Below, in pieces: positions 9,684 through 19,744 of a stretch of DNA of 64,000 nucleotides. Numbering within the stretch: the first letter of the stretch is position 1; the number at the start of each line of letters is the position of its first letter. The position numbers and the translations under genes are program-made. The stretch lies in NCBI GenBank assembly GCA_017962605.1, contig JAGCUY010000179.1:1-64000 (forward strand), written 5' to 3'. The stretch comes from Kiritimatiellia bacterium (GTDB lineage Bacteria; Verrucomicrobiota; Kiritimatiellia; RFP12; JAAYLN01). Below the pieces are notes generated by a model. That model worked only from the letters and a program-made list of their open reading frames with translations, was not told the DNA's origin and searched no databases.

Positions 9684-10829
9684 ATGGCCACCGAACGCGA
9701 GGCTCTGGTCGCGCTGAACCTGGTTCCCGAAATGGGGCCGATCGCCTGGCGGAAATTGCTGGGCGTGTTCGGCTCTGCGGCGGCTGTGCTGGCGGCCACG
9801 GAGGATGACCTCCGCGACCGCGCCGGCTTTGGAGCGCAGCGGGCGGCGGCGCTGGCAGAGGCGATGCGTGGCGCAGATCCCACCAGGGAACTGTCGCTGG
9901 CCGCGAAGACGGGCATTAAAATCATCGTCAAGTGCGACCCGGAGTATCCGTCAATTCTGAAGAAGATTGCAGATCCGCCGCTCGTCCTCTACTGCTTTGG
10001 TGACCTTGACGCCCTCACTGTTCCTGCGGCGGCGATTGTCGGAACGCGCATCCCCACCGTTTACGGCAGCGAGACCGCACACCGCTTCGCATACGCGGTG
10101 GCTGCGGCTGGCTATTGCGTGGTCAGCGGCATGGCGCGCGGCATCGACACCTCTTCCCACAAGGGCGCACTTGACGCCAAAGGCCGCACCATAGGCGTCC
10201 TTGGCGGCGCGATTGACTGCTTCTATCCGTCTGAGAACCGCGAACTCGGCCGCACCGTGGCCAAGTCTCGCGGACTGATTGTGAGCGAGTTCCCGCTTGG
10301 CCGCAAGCCCGATCGCACCACCTTCCCTATGCGCAACCGCATAATCAGCGGCCTCTCGCGCCTGACCCTCGTGGTAGAGGCAGCCGCCAAAAGCGGTTCG
10401 CTTATAACAGCCGGACAGGCAATGGAGCAGGGGCGCACTGTCATGGCCATACCCGGCCGAATCGACGTCCCGAGTTCGCTTGGCTGCAACCTCCTCATCA
10501 AGGACGGCGCGGCCATGGCCCTCTCTCCTAATGACCTGCTTGATGAGATGGACTCGCTTGGGTTGCAGACGGACAATGCCGTCCAGCCCGCCACCACTCA
10601 GCGCGCCGCCAGCGCAACCCAGTCGCCTCCGCAAAAGCCCTTTGTGCCGCTCACCGATGAGGAGAACCGCATCTATGAGGCCATTGGCTCGGAGGAAACC
10701 CTCATCGACGAGGTGATTCGCCATTCCGGCGTTGACGCCGGCCGCGCAAATGCCCTTCTTCTTTCACTTCAGTTAAAACGTCTGGCCGAGATTCTCCCGG
10801 GCGGCTGGGTGAAGAAAAAAAGAAAGTAA
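9684..10829 (+). CDS. dprA: DNA-processing protein DprA/Smf
   Basis: DprA protects incoming single-stranded DNA in the cytoplasm and loads RecA during natural transformation. The protein shows the N-terminal helical SAM-like part, the Rossmann-type DprA core (AAIVGTRIPT, VVSGMARGIDTSSHKGAL, TIGVLGGAIDCFYP, LIVSEFPLG, FPMRNRIISGLS, VEAAAKSGSLITAGQA, GRTVMAIPG) and a C-terminal winged-helix segment ending in KKKRK. A GTG directly before the ATG (9681) is an alternative start. The gene follows the giant secreted protein by 16 nt and precedes the mutarotase by 5 nt. Other competence genes are not in view. Confidence 0.94.
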   Translation: MATEREALVALNLVPEMGPIAWRKLLGVFGSAAAVLAATEDDLRDRAGFGAQRAAALAEAMRGADPTRELSLAAKTGIKIIVKCDPEYPSILKKIADPPLVLYCFGDLDALTVPAAAIVGTRIPTVYGSETAHRFAYAVAAAGYCVVSGMARGIDTSSHKGALDAKGRTIGVLGGAIDCFYPSENRELGRTVAKSRGLIVSEFPLGRKPDRTTFPMRNRIISGLSRLTLVVEAAAKSGSLITAGQAMEQGRTVMAIPGRIDVPSSLGCNLLIKDGAAMALSPNDLLDEMDSLGLQTDNAVQPATTQRAASATQSPPQKPFVPLTDEENRIYEAIGSEETLIDEVIRHSGVDAGRANALLLSLQLKRLAEILPGGWVKKKRK

Positions 10830-10834
10830 CTACC

Positions 10835-11746
10835 ATGCAAACTCTCGAAAAACTTGAAAAGTTCGCCCAGGCAGGGCGTGTCGCGTTTCGCGAAGACGAT
10901 GTCGCCCCAGTCGCAATACTCGTGGCCCCAGGCGGGGCCGCCGAGGTCTCCTTCTATGGCGCGAATGTCATCTCATGGCGCCCCACCGGCCAGCCGCCGG
11001 CGTTATGGCTGGCCGACAGCTACCGCGTCGTGAACCCTGGCTCGCCTACTCGCGGCGGCATCCCCGTCTGCTGGCCCTGGTTCGGGCGTCTGGACGACCA
11101 GTCCAAGCCCATGCACGGCTGCGTCCGCACGGAGGTATGGAGCCTCATCAGCGCCGAGGTCGACGCCGAGACAACCTCCGCGACCTTCGCCCTTGAGGAG
11201 ACTCCCTCGACGCTCGCGCTCTGGCCCCATCGTTTCCATCTTGAACTCAAGGTCACAGTTGGCAAGACGCTCTCGTTGGCGCTGACCACGGAGAACACGG
11301 GCGATGCCACCTTCGCCATAACGGAGGCGCTGCACACATACTTCCGCATAGGCGAAATCTCCAAGACCCTTGTCACCGGCTTTGACTGCCAGCCCTACTT
11401 TGACAAGGTTACTGGCACGGCGGACTGCTTCCAGAGCGGCGCCATTGCCTTTACCGGCGCGACCGACCGCGTTTACCACCACCACGCCGGCGCTGCGGTG
11501 ATCAATGACGAGGCGACTGGACGCCGCATCCTCATCTCCAAGGAAGGCAGCGCCGCCAGCGTCGTCTGGAATCCATGGGCTGAAAAGTGCGCACTCCTCA
11601 AGGACATGAGTCCTGACGACTGGCATCGCTTTGTCTGCGTCGAGACGGCCAACGCCGGCGGAGACCCGATTGAAGTCGCGCCAGGCGAGCGCCACACAAT
11701 ATCGGCAACCTACACTGCCGCCCTCGGTTCATCCGAGCAGGCGTAA
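10835..11746 (+). CDS. D-hexose-6-phosphate mutarotase (YeaD family)
   Basis: This 303-aa cytoplasmic enzyme interconverts alpha and beta anomers of glucose-6-phosphate-type sugars. It shows the aldose-epimerase family hallmarks of the YeaD branch: the SPTRGGIPVCWPWFG motif, HGCVRTEVW with the catalytic-type His, EALHTYFRIG, and the C-terminal SVVWNPW ... VCVETAN with its conserved Glu. It starts 5 nt after dprA, so the two probably share an mRNA, although their functions are unrelated. The 67 bases to the converging minus-strand gene contain only a T-run and no convincing terminator stem. Confidence 0.9.
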   Translation: MQTLEKLEKFAQAGRVAFREDDVAPVAILVAPGGAAEVSFYGANVISWRPTGQPPALWLADSYRVVNPGSPTRGGIPVCWPWFGRLDDQSKPMHGCVRTEVWSLISAEVDAETTSATFALEETPSTLALWPHRFHLELKVTVGKTLSLALTTENTGDATFAITEALHTYFRIGEISKTLVTGFDCQPYFDKVTGTADCFQSGAIAFTGATDRVYHHHAGAAVINDEATGRRILISKEGSAASVVWNPWAEKCALLKDMSPDDWHRFVCVETANAGGDPIEVAPGERHTISATYTAALGSSEQA

Positions 11747-11813
11747 CATGTAAACAATGGTTGGCTACAACATGAGTGCCGCACTTTGCCGTCGCTTTTT
11801 TTGAGAAGCCTTA

Positions 11814-13832
11814 TCAGCGACATTGATCATTGTTAATTATGCTGCCGCTGGTTGCTTGATTCACCAGTGCTTCAAGGTTTCTTCGTGCGGAAATGAGCGA
11901 TGGCTTGCGGCGGAGGGCATCCTCGAAGCACTCGCGCGCTTCATCTAAGCGGTTAAGCGAGAGCAGTGCGCTACCACGAATATTAGCCCATTCAGGTGTC
12001 CACTTTGATTTTAAATCCGCATGTCTGCCACACTGGTTCATGAATCTCCGTGAAATCAACTCGGCATAACCTGCGTCCTTTGCTATAAGGGAGATGGCGC
12101 AGAGTCGGTAGAGTTCGGAATCTGTAAAAAATTTATACCAGAGTCGGAAGCGTTCGCGCTCGACTATGGCGGCCTCGCTTTTGCGATTAAGTCGCTCCAG
12201 GCAAAGTGACAAGCCCTTAAGGGCTTCTTCGTGTAAAAGACCGCAGTTTGCAAGGCGGAGCCAGACTCCTACGGCATCTTCATTCAAACCTACGGCTTCC
12301 AACGCCTGGGCTTCTGTAATCAGCAGAAGGGGCGAGAGCCATTCATCGGAAGCCATGACGGCATATTCGGCAGCGAGAACCGGGGCACCATTCGCAAGTG
12401 CAAATTGTGAGGCATTGGCAAGCCAGCGTCCATGCAGCATAGGCGACGGTTCACCTGAAAGTGCTTCCCAGTGGGCATCCACGTTTTCTAGGTTCATGGC
12501 GTTGTCGGTTATGGATGCGAAACAAACCAATACCGAGAGGCCGAAGGAGGTTGAGGCTCCGGCAATGGATAGGCACCTCCCGCAACTGCCAGAATCCTGG
12601 TTGTTGGAAAAGGACATTCCAACAATAAGGGCAGTCAAAGGGGCTGCAAGGGAACTTTGCCAGGAAAAGGAGAACAAGGAGCAGATTGTGAGAAAAGCCG
12701 CCGCGCGCAAGGCTGCGCCCGCATATAGTGAATGGGGGCTGCTTCTGGAGAGGGAGAAAAGGAATGCGATGAACAGAAGGATTCCAACAATGCCGAACTC
12801 GGATGCGAACTGGAGTGGGTCGCAGTGGGACTCCCGTGCCCAGACGATATTGCGGAGGATGGCGTGTTCCTTTTTGGCGGGCAGAAGGGCGCTTAGACGG
12901 TCGATGTATTCGTATGCAAAGGATCCTGCGCCACCTCCGAAGAATTGATGGTCGCGCCAGAGAGAGAGGGCGACGCGATCCATCCATAGTCGTGATTGGA
13001 CGGCTACTGATCTAGTTGGAGAGGCAAGTTCGCGCATTCTCGTGGCAACAGTGTCTCCTCTGACAAGTATCAGGGCTAATGAAATGGTGGCAATTGCGGC
13101 AAAGGAAAAAGCATGGCGTAGGGACGGTATGACACCTCTGTTTCTGAACCCGCTTGAAAAAACATAGGCTACGGCGCTGTAAGTCCCAATGGCCGCCAGT
13201 GCGAGAATGGCTCCCCGATTGGCTGTAAGGACAACTGCTGTAACGAGCACTGCTAGTGTGACTAGGCGAACTTCTCGTTTGGAAAAGACCACTGGGACGC
13301 AGAAGATGGCGACTCCCAAAAACTCTGATGCCTGGTTATGGTATCCGACAGTCCCTATCATGCGCCCAGGGGCATAGGGGATGGCGGATGTCGCTTCGCC
13401 GAAGAGAGGATCTATGCCAATGCGTTGTAGTAACATCAAGATGGCCTCTGCCACTGCCAGCACGACGATGACCCGTAGCGCATTGCGGCGTGTGGTGTCC
13501 GGCCAAGGAATGACTGAAGCGGTGATACAGAGAAGTGGTGGCAGTATCCATGATGCCAGTGGCTGGATTACGCGCCAAAAGGGGGCTGCCAGCAGTGAGC
13601 GAAACGCCATCCATGCGAGTAGTGCGCATCCGAAAAGCAAAAACGGTGGCGTTACCGCATTTGAGCTGCCGGCAATCGCCCTCTTCAGCGCAAATGTCGC
13701 AAGGACGAGGGCCAAAGCGCACCAAACAAGGCGTTTTGGCCCTTCAAATGCATCTGTAGTACCGGTGAAAACTAATAAGGTCGCCGTCGCTATTGCGACG
13801 GCGACCAGGCAATTTGCGGCATGTTTTCGCAT
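11814..13832 (-). CDS. O-antigen ligase/Wzy-like polytopic membrane protein with C-terminal TPR region
   Basis: The N-terminal two thirds holds many transmembrane helices and the O-antigen ligase/polymerase signature: TANRGA in the middle and, after a periplasmic loop, GGGAGSF ... SHCDPLQFASEFG. Such proteins join or polymerise glycan repeats at the outer face of the inner membrane. The last roughly 220 residues are soluble and helical, with a LDEARECFEDALRRKP segment typical of tetratricopeptide repeats. I chose the ATG at 13832, which has GAGGA 5 nt upstream; an in-frame TTG at 13844 would overlap the upstream gene by 4 nt. The gap of 8 nt to the giant secreted protein upstream marks an operon. 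The substrate is unknown. Confidence 0.8.
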   Translation of the reverse strand: MRKHAANCLVAVAIATATLLVFTGTTDAFEGPKRLVWCALALVLATFALKRAIAGSSNAVTPPFLLFGCALLAWMAFRSLLAAPFWRVIQPLASWILPPLLCITASVIPWPDTTRRNALRVIVVLAVAEAILMLLQRIGIDPLFGEATSAIPYAPGRMIGTVGYHNQASEFLGVAIFCVPVVFSKREVRLVTLAVLVTAVVLTANRGAILALAAIGTYSAVAYVFSSGFRNRGVIPSLRHAFSFAAIATISLALILVRGDTVATRMRELASPTRSVAVQSRLWMDRVALSLWRDHQFFGGGAGSFAYEYIDRLSALLPAKKEHAILRNIVWARESHCDPLQFASEFGIVGILLFIAFLFSLSRSSPHSLYAGAALRAAAFLTICSLFSFSWQSSLAAPLTALIVGMSFSNNQDSGSCGRCLSIAGASTSFGLSVLVCFASITDNAMNLENVDAHWEALSGEPSPMLHGRWLANASQFALANGAPVLAAEYAVMASDEWLSPLLLITEAQALEAVGLNEDAVGVWLRLANCGLLHEEALKGLSLCLERLNRKSEAAIVERERFRLWYKFFTDSELYRLCAISLIAKDAGYAELISRRFMNQCGRHADLKSKWTPEWANIRGSALLSLNRLDEARECFEDALRRKPSLISARRNLEALVNQATSGSIINNDQCR

Positions 13833-13840
13833 GGATGTCC

Positions 13841-16800
13841 TCAACGGGGAAGTCCCGGTGCCGGGATCTTCCCTACGTTTAGGTTACCATCGACGCTCCA
13901 CCACTGGCCTTGGAATTCAATTGCTGCGTCTTCGCGGTCGCCATTTGTGTAGACGTTCCAGTAGCCAGTGGCCGCTCTCGAGCCCTTATTCCCGAACGGC
14001 AGTGTGCGGATCTCGCGCCACTTCGACGTCGAGAACATCCGGTAGAGCTGCGGCGAGGCCGCAGTCCCGCTGTAGGCAGCGAAGTCCGTGGTGCCGTCGC
14101 CGTCGAAGTCCCCGCAGCACGGCGTTGAACCCTTCGCACCGAGTATGACGTTGAATGGCGCAGATGGATTCCTGCCGCGCTTAGAGAGCGCGATGCTAAA
14201 GGCGGGTTTGGAGGCCGTTGCCGTGTAGCAGCCGAAGTCTGCCTCTCCGTCGCCGTCGAAATCGCCAGTCACGGCAGTCGCCCCTTTCGTTCCAAAGACG
14301 ATGGAGAGCGCGCTGCCCGAGGAGCTGGGAAGAATAGTGAACGCCGGCTTCTTCGCGTTGCCCTGGAACACGCCGGGGTCGGCGATGCCGTCGCCGTCGA
14401 TGTCGGCGGCGAAGGGCGTCGCGCCCTTCTCGCCAAGAGCGACTGGGCCGTATTCCTCGCCCTTCTGCGTGAGGATGCGGAACTCTGGCACCTTGGCCGT
14501 GGCGGAGTACGTCGCGAAGTCCGCGCGGCCGTCCCCGTCGTAGTCGGCGGGCACCGGCGTCGCCTTCGCCTCGCCGAACTCCTCGACAAGCAGCCCGTCG
14601 CGTGACTGCATCACGACCCAGGTTGCCGTTGTCGCGTCGAAGTAGGCTGCGTCGCAAACGCCGTCGCCGTCATAGTCTCTTGGAACGGGCGTTCCATCTG
14701 CAATTTCATAAGCCCCCATGTCAGGAGCCGTGCCGATGGCACGCGGGAGTCCAGCCAGGTCGAGCGCGCAAGCAGCCAGCGAAGCCTTGCCTTTGTTTTT
14801 CACCGGCGAGGCGAACTGGAGCCTGAAGTCGCCACTCTCTGCATCAATGAACAGCGGGTCCTTGGCCAGGTTGCCGGTGCCGGCCGGCTTCGGCGAGCTG
14901 TCCGTGTAGGTGCAGGCGTTCTTGTAGAGCGTTTTCTTGCCCGCCGTGACGTTGGCGCAGTTGCCAAGTAGAGGCACGCCTTTCTTGTCGGTCGCGTAGA
15001 GGCGGTTCTCCCAGACAATGGAGTTGCGTACGGTGCATCCAGCGACACCGGCGCCAGTGGTCGCGGCGCAGCCGTAAACGGTGCAGCCAGTCAGCGTGGC
15101 GTGGTAGGCGCCACCTCCGAAGCCGCCAGCCTCGCAATCGACGACGAGGCAGTTCTCCGCCTCGCCCTCGGCAAGTCCGCCGCCGTTGCCGTCAGCCGCA
15201 CAGCGGGAGACAATGCAGCGCGAAAGGATGCTGCCCCATGTGCCACCGCCGTCGCCGCCATTCCCGTTCTCGTCCATTACCGCGACGCAGTCCAAGATGT
15301 CGCAGTTCATGAGGATGCCGCCCAAGGCGCCGCCGCCGAAGTCGGCTTTGCCATTCTTCAACACGAGGCCGGAGAGTACGACATCATTGCCTAGCGTCGC
15401 GCAACGCGTCTTATGACCGCCGTCGATGGTGGCGACAGTGTTTTCCGGATCATCGGAGTCGGGGTCGAAGACGGCGCGGATTTCAATCTTTTCGCGCCCC
15501 GTCGCGTCAAAGGAACTGTAGGTGCCAGGGTGAACTTCAACGACGCCACCATCGGAAACCGCGTCAATGGCCGCCTGAATGGCACCGGGGCCGTCATCGG
15601 CGTGCACGACGGCTAACTTGCCCTTTTCCACCCAGAAAGCATGGAGCGTGACACTCGTCGTTCCTTCTGGGAGATCTGAGAGAGTCTTCAGAATTATCCC
15701 GTCATCCAGCGCCCAGCCTGCAAAGTCATAGCCATTGCAAGTTGGCGTCTCAGTCGGCAGTTCATCGTATCCGCCATCCGCTGGAACGCCGGACACTACT
15801 GCGCCCGGACGGGCGTTGCCAACAGCGTCAAATGTAATCAGTATTGGCTCGGCAGCAGGCGTGTAGCCGATAAGGATTTCCGGGTTGATGGAGAGCGGGA
15901 TGGCTTTGCCATCAAGCGGGAGGCCAGTTTCAGGGTCAATCCCCGACTCATCTACGGGACGCGGAAGAATCGGCGCGACGCCTTTACGGCGTAGCATTAT
16001 GGAATGTGAAGCGCTGTTCCAAAGATACCCTGCGTGGGAAGCCGGGTCGAGTCCGTCAATAGTCGCGGGGGTCACTTCTCCCGTCGGGAGGTAGTCGAGG
16101 TAGATATCCAGTCCCTCAACGGCGCTGGAGACGGCCACTGACAGCCCCTCCTCGCTTGCGGGTGTCAATTCGACGGAGATTTCCGTCGTCTCGTCGGCCT
16201 CAACGTAAAACCAAATCGGGCGCGGGCGCAGATATCCATCCTTCTTCAAAAGAAGAATGTGCGCGTGACTTGCGGCGGTCGCGGCGATATTGTCCACCGT
16301 TAGCGGTGTGACGCCGAGTGACTGGTCGGCGTAGTCAATCCAGACCTCCGCGCCCGCCGGCTCTGTGACTATACTGACTGTCCCGGAGTTTACGCTGAAG
16401 TGCGGGTTGGCCTCGATGGTGTCGAGTTCAATGCCATCCCCATCGCAGGGGGCGGGAATCTGGCCATCGTCGGGGAGTTTGACGGAGATGATGTGAGACT
16501 CCGTCTCCCAGTAGATGGCGCTGTGGGAGGCGGGAGCCTCGCCGAGGTCGATGAGGCCGCCGCCAACGGGCGTCACCGGCCAGAGGTCGATGTAGAACTG
16601 GGTTCCGTTGGGCAGGGATGCGACTTCGCATTCGTCATTCCACCAGTCCGCATCTTCAGGGAGGACATGTGCAATGACGCGGGCGTAGGCGGGAGCCTGT
16701 CCTGGTTTGAGGTCGAAGTTGGCGTCATCGCGGTCGCCGGCAAAAGTCGAGAAGGGCGCCGGTGCTTCAAATGACGGACGGGCCTCGTCCAGCCAGGCGT

Positions 16801-19582
16801 CCACTGCGCCATCCGCCTCTATTTTGACGAAATATAGGCCGGGGACAAGGCCGGAAATCTCGTAGCGGCCGTCCTCGTCGGCTTCTGCCTTGGCGCGGCG
16901 GGCGCCGGAGGCGTCGTAGAAGGCAACGACGGCACCGGCGCCGTCCGCCCCGTCGATGGAGACGCGGCCTGAAACGTCCACGCGGCTGGTGTCCTCCCAC
17001 ACGGCGGGGTCGCGGCCGAGGAGCCTCTCTTCGTTGTCTGCAATTGTGTCGCCGTCGGTATCGGTGAGAATCGCGGTGCAGTGGTAGCCGCCGGCAGCGA
17101 CGCCCAGGGCACCCATGCGCACGGCGGCGGGGACAACGCCCAGGCTGTAGTTCCAGGTGTTGGTGTAGCCCCAAACGGCAACCTGTCCAGCGGCGTCAAG
17201 CGCCACGGCATGCTCTTGCCCGCCATCAACGGAAACAAATCCCAAAACGGACAAGGGAACGTCCGTGATGCCGTTCCATGCATTGCCCCAGGCGGCAAGC
17301 TGGCCGTCGGCGCAGATGGCGAACCCGGCACAGTTCCACTCGGATTTCATTGCGCCAACCGCAACTGCGTCCGCAAGATATTCGGGAACGTCGTATTGCC
17401 CGTTGTCATTGTACTCTTTGCCCCAAGAAAGTACAGTTCCATCGGCGCAAAGGGACACCACATGCTCGTCACCGGCGGCAATCGCGACGATATCCCGAAC
17501 CGCCAGCGGGACCGCGTAGTAGTCTTCCGGCACCCACACATCCTCCTGAAGATCCTCGTCCCAGTCCCACCATCCGCCTCGAGCCCCCCATGTGACAACC
17601 GTCCCATCCGCCCTGAGCGCAACGGCGAAGTCACCGCCAACGGCGATTTGCACGACGTCAGCCAGGTCGGCAGGCATCAGGTTGACGGTGTCCCAGCCAT
17701 TTGTGTAACTGTCGTAATACACCTTATGCGGCTCGCCCCAGGCGACGACGGAGCCATCGGTCTTCACGGCGAAGCCGGCGCCGTGGCTCTCGTAGCCGCC
17801 GGCGGCGACAAAGGAGACGTTCTCAAGGCCGTCTGGCACGTCGCAGCCGCCGTGGCCGTTATAGCCCCAGGCAGTGACTGTGCCGTTGGTGGTGAGGCCG
17901 AGGTTGAAGTTCATGCCGCTGGCAATCTGTGCGACGCCAGTCAGACCTTCAGGCGCCTCAGTGCGGCCATGTCCGCTGGCTCCCCAGCCATAGGGAACGC
18001 CCGCCGGCGCGGGTTGAAGAACGTAGGCATCGCTTGTCGCGGTGCCATAGGACGTCGTCACGGTGAGCGTGTAGGCGCCGAAATCGGAGGCCTTGAGTGC
18101 GCCGATGTCCAGACGCTCTGTCGTGGCAACGGTCACGCCGCCGCGCTTCCAGGCGTAGGTGGCCCCGGTGAGGTCACCGTATGGCTTCGCGCGGAGAACG
18201 AGGCGGTTTCCAACAAAGGCGGGGCCGGTCATCTTGTAGATGCGCCCGACCGTTGGCTTTGGATCGACGGTCACCGTCGCGACGGCGCTGGTGACAACGC
18301 CTATGGCGCTTTGGGCAACGGCGTAGTAGGAAGCGGTAGTGGAGAGGCCTTTTAGCGCCAGCGAGGAACCAGTTCCAATCTCGTCGTCTGTTTCGGCGTC
18401 GAACCAGGTGATGGTCGCGGGGGTTGATGATGTGAGTTCCACGGAAAGTGTGGTATTCATGCCAGTGGAGATTGTCTTTGAGGCCGGATCGGAAAGCGTC
18501 AGGACGCCGACCTTCCACTCGCGCATGGCGGTCTTGGGAAGATTTGTCGCGGAGGCCACGACCTTGACAGTGTGGAGGGCATCGTCTGCGTGCTTGTAGG
18601 GAAACGCCGTGCCAGTGCCAACGGGTTCGCCGTCGACAAGCCACTGGATAGAGACGGCGCCGCTGGAGGGGTGTGATGTTGTGACCGCAAAGTTGATGGC
18701 TCCGCCAAGGGCGGCGATGTTCAACGCGCCCGCTTCCGGTGTGGCGGAGGTGATTGCGGGGCGCAGCGCTGGGTTTTCATCAACGGTGAGGTTGACGAGG
18801 CGCTCTTCAACTGCGCCACCGACGAGGGTTGCCGCAACAGAAAAAGTGTAGTCGCCTGGATCGTCGCAGGTGCCGGATACTGTGCCGTCCGCCGCGAGCA
18901 AGAGGCCGTCTGGGAGCGTAAGCGGCACGAAAACTATGTCGTTAGCGTTGTCCATCGCGCCGCAATTACTCATTGTTGAAACGAACTGCGTCTCACCGTC
19001 GCCGATTGAAACACCGATAAAACCGCCTTCAATATTCCCAGCGCCATAGGAAAAGATAATCTTGCCGTTGGAAAAGAGCGTGGCCGAGACGTTCACTGCG
19101 GAGGAGCCAGACCAATACTCCGAAACCCAGCGAATTGAGACATAATCGGCATTAGATTCGACAAAGATATCCATATCTCTGCTATACAAGTCGGCCCAGA
19201 GCGGGGCAATCATGGGATGGGCGAGAAATTCCGATTCTGAAACCCAATACCGTGAAAAAGGACCGTCAAATGCAATCGTCCCGTTGTCGGCTACATAGCA
19301 CCGCGAATAGGTCGTATCATAAAAGGGGAAGTCAAAGGGAAGGTCGAGCATCCAGCAGGAATCATCGGCGCGCCATCCCCGCGCTTCGCCGGTTTCGGCA
19401 AATGTGGAGGATTGGAAGGATTCGGCATAGTCACCGGGAAGCAACTCCCAGGAGATGACATTCTCGCCGTCCTCGGCAAGTTGCGCGGAATAGGCCACGC
19501 CCTCCATTGCGTTCGGCAACGCCGTCAACGAGAACGAAACGGTGGACGCCACTGCTGCCACTAGGAATTTATTGAATTGCAT
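13841..19582 (-). CDS. 1913-aa secreted mosaic protein (Ig-like, RCC1, PEGA, InlB-like, beta-helix, FG-GAP-like)
   Basis: A signal peptide opens the protein (MQFNKFLVAAVASTVSF, cleavage near TALPNA). In order it has a beta domain (about 60-250), Ig-like segments (about 270-520), RCC1-type repeats (about 527-830: repeated TNGTVTAWG, TDGSVVAWG, ADGTVVTWG), a DTDGDTIADNEE calcium-type loop, a carboxypeptidase-regulatory-like domain (about 867-927), two PEGA-type domains (about 1067-1207), one InlB/Listeria-type repeat (about 1247-1314, YDFAGWALDDG), a glycine-rich parallel beta-helix (about 1324-1530), and five or more D-x-DGDG FG-GAP/VCBS-like repeats (about 1630-1864). No enzyme motif is visible. 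It is probably a surface adhesin or carbohydrate-binding scaffold (inference). A promoter lies at 19631-19659. Confidence 0.8.
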   Translation of the reverse strand: MQFNKFLVAAVASTVSFSLTALPNAMEGVAYSAQLAEDGENVISWELLPGDYAESFQSSTFAETGEARGWRADDSCWMLDLPFDFPFYDTTYSRCYVADNGTIAFDGPFSRYWVSESEFLAHPMIAPLWADLYSRDMDIFVESNADYVSIRWVSEYWSGSSAVNVSATLFSNGKIIFSYGAGNIEGGFIGVSIGDGETQFVSTMSNCGAMDNANDIVFVPLTLPDGLLLAADGTVSGTCDDPGDYTFSVAATLVGGAVEERLVNLTVDENPALRPAITSATPEAGALNIAALGGAINFAVTTSHPSSGAVSIQWLVDGEPVGTGTAFPYKHADDALHTVKVVASATNLPKTAMREWKVGVLTLSDPASKTISTGMNTTLSVELTSSTPATITWFDAETDDEIGTGSSLALKGLSTTASYYAVAQSAIGVVTSAVATVTVDPKPTVGRIYKMTGPAFVGNRLVLRAKPYGDLTGATYAWKRGGVTVATTERLDIGALKASDFGAYTLTVTTSYGTATSDAYVLQPAPAGVPYGWGASGHGRTEAPEGLTGVAQIASGMNFNLGLTTNGTVTAWGYNGHGGCDVPDGLENVSFVAAGGYESHGAGFAVKTDGSVVAWGEPHKVYYDSYTNGWDTVNLMPADLADVVQIAVGGDFAVALRADGTVVTWGARGGWWDWDEDLQEDVWVPEDYYAVPLAVRDIVAIAAGDEHVVSLCADGTVLSWGKEYNDNGQYDVPEYLADAVAVGAMKSEWNCAGFAICADGQLAAWGNAWNGITDVPLSVLGFVSVDGGQEHAVALDAAGQVAVWGYTNTWNYSLGVVPAAVRMGALGVAAGGYHCTAILTDTDGDTIADNEERLLGRDPAVWEDTSRVDVSGRVSIDGADGAGAVVAFYDASGARRAKAEADEDGRYEISGLVPGLYFVKIEADGAVDAWLDEARPSFEAPAPFSTFAGDRDDANFDLKPGQAPAYARVIAHVLPEDADWWNDECEVASLPNGTQFYIDLWPVTPVGGGLIDLGEAPASHSAIYWETESHIISVKLPDDGQIPAPCDGDGIELDTIEANPHFSVNSGTVSIVTEPAGAEVWIDYADQSLGVTPLTVDNIAATAASHAHILLLKKDGYLRPRPIWFYVEADETTEISVELTPASEEGLSVAVSSAVEGLDIYLDYLPTGEVTPATIDGLDPASHAGYLWNSASHSIMLRRKGVAPILPRPVDESGIDPETGLPLDGKAIPLSINPEILIGYTPAAEPILITFDAVGNARPGAVVSGVPADGGYDELPTETPTCNGYDFAGWALDDGIILKTLSDLPEGTTSVTLHAFWVEKGKLAVVHADDGPGAIQAAIDAVSDGGVVEVHPGTYSSFDATGREKIEIRAVFDPDSDDPENTVATIDGGHKTRCATLGNDVVLSGLVLKNGKADFGGGALGGILMNCDILDCVAVMDENGNGGDGGGTWGSILSRCIVSRCAADGNGGGLAEGEAENCLVVDCEAGGFGGGAYHATLTGCTVYGCAATTGAGVAGCTVRNSIVWENRLYATDKKGVPLLGNCANVTAGKKTLYKNACTYTDSSPKPAGTGNLAKDPLFIDAESGDFRLQFASPVKNKGKASLAACALDLAGLPRAIGTAPDMGAYEIADGTPVPRDYDGDGVCDAAYFDATTATWVVMQSRDGLLVEEFGEAKATPVPADYDGDGRADFATYSATAKVPEFRILTQKGEEYGPVALGEKGATPFAADIDGDGIADPGVFQGNAKKPAFTILPSSSGSALSIVFGTKGATAVTGDFDGDGEADFGCYTATASKPAFSIALSKRGRNPSAPFNVILGAKGSTPCCGDFDGDGTTDFAAYSGTAASPQLYRMFSTSKWREIRTLPFGNKGSRAATGYWNVYTNGDREDAAIEFQGQWWSVDGNLNVGKIPAPGLPR

Positions 19583-19630
19583 TTTATGCCCCTGGCATTT
19601 TATGTTAAAAAAAGAATGAGAATTGAAAAC

Positions 19631-19659
19631 AATATATCAAAGTGCCAGAAGTTCGTCAA
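19631..19659 (-). promoter_or_regulatory. sigma-70-type promoter for the minus-strand operon
   Basis: On the minus strand TTGACG (19659-19654), a 17-nt spacer and TATATT (19636-19631) precede the ATG at 19582. The surrounding 160-bp divergent region is AT-rich. A TATAAT (19675-19680) and a TACAAT (19725-19730) on the plus strand could serve the 19745 gene but lack good -35 boxes. Confidence 0.7.
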
Positions 19660-19744
19660 CATCTTTTTTCGTTTTATAATTTGCCTGCGTTTCATGTCGA
19701 ACTCTTTTTTGCTAGAATCTTTAATACAATATTATTCTTTTGCC

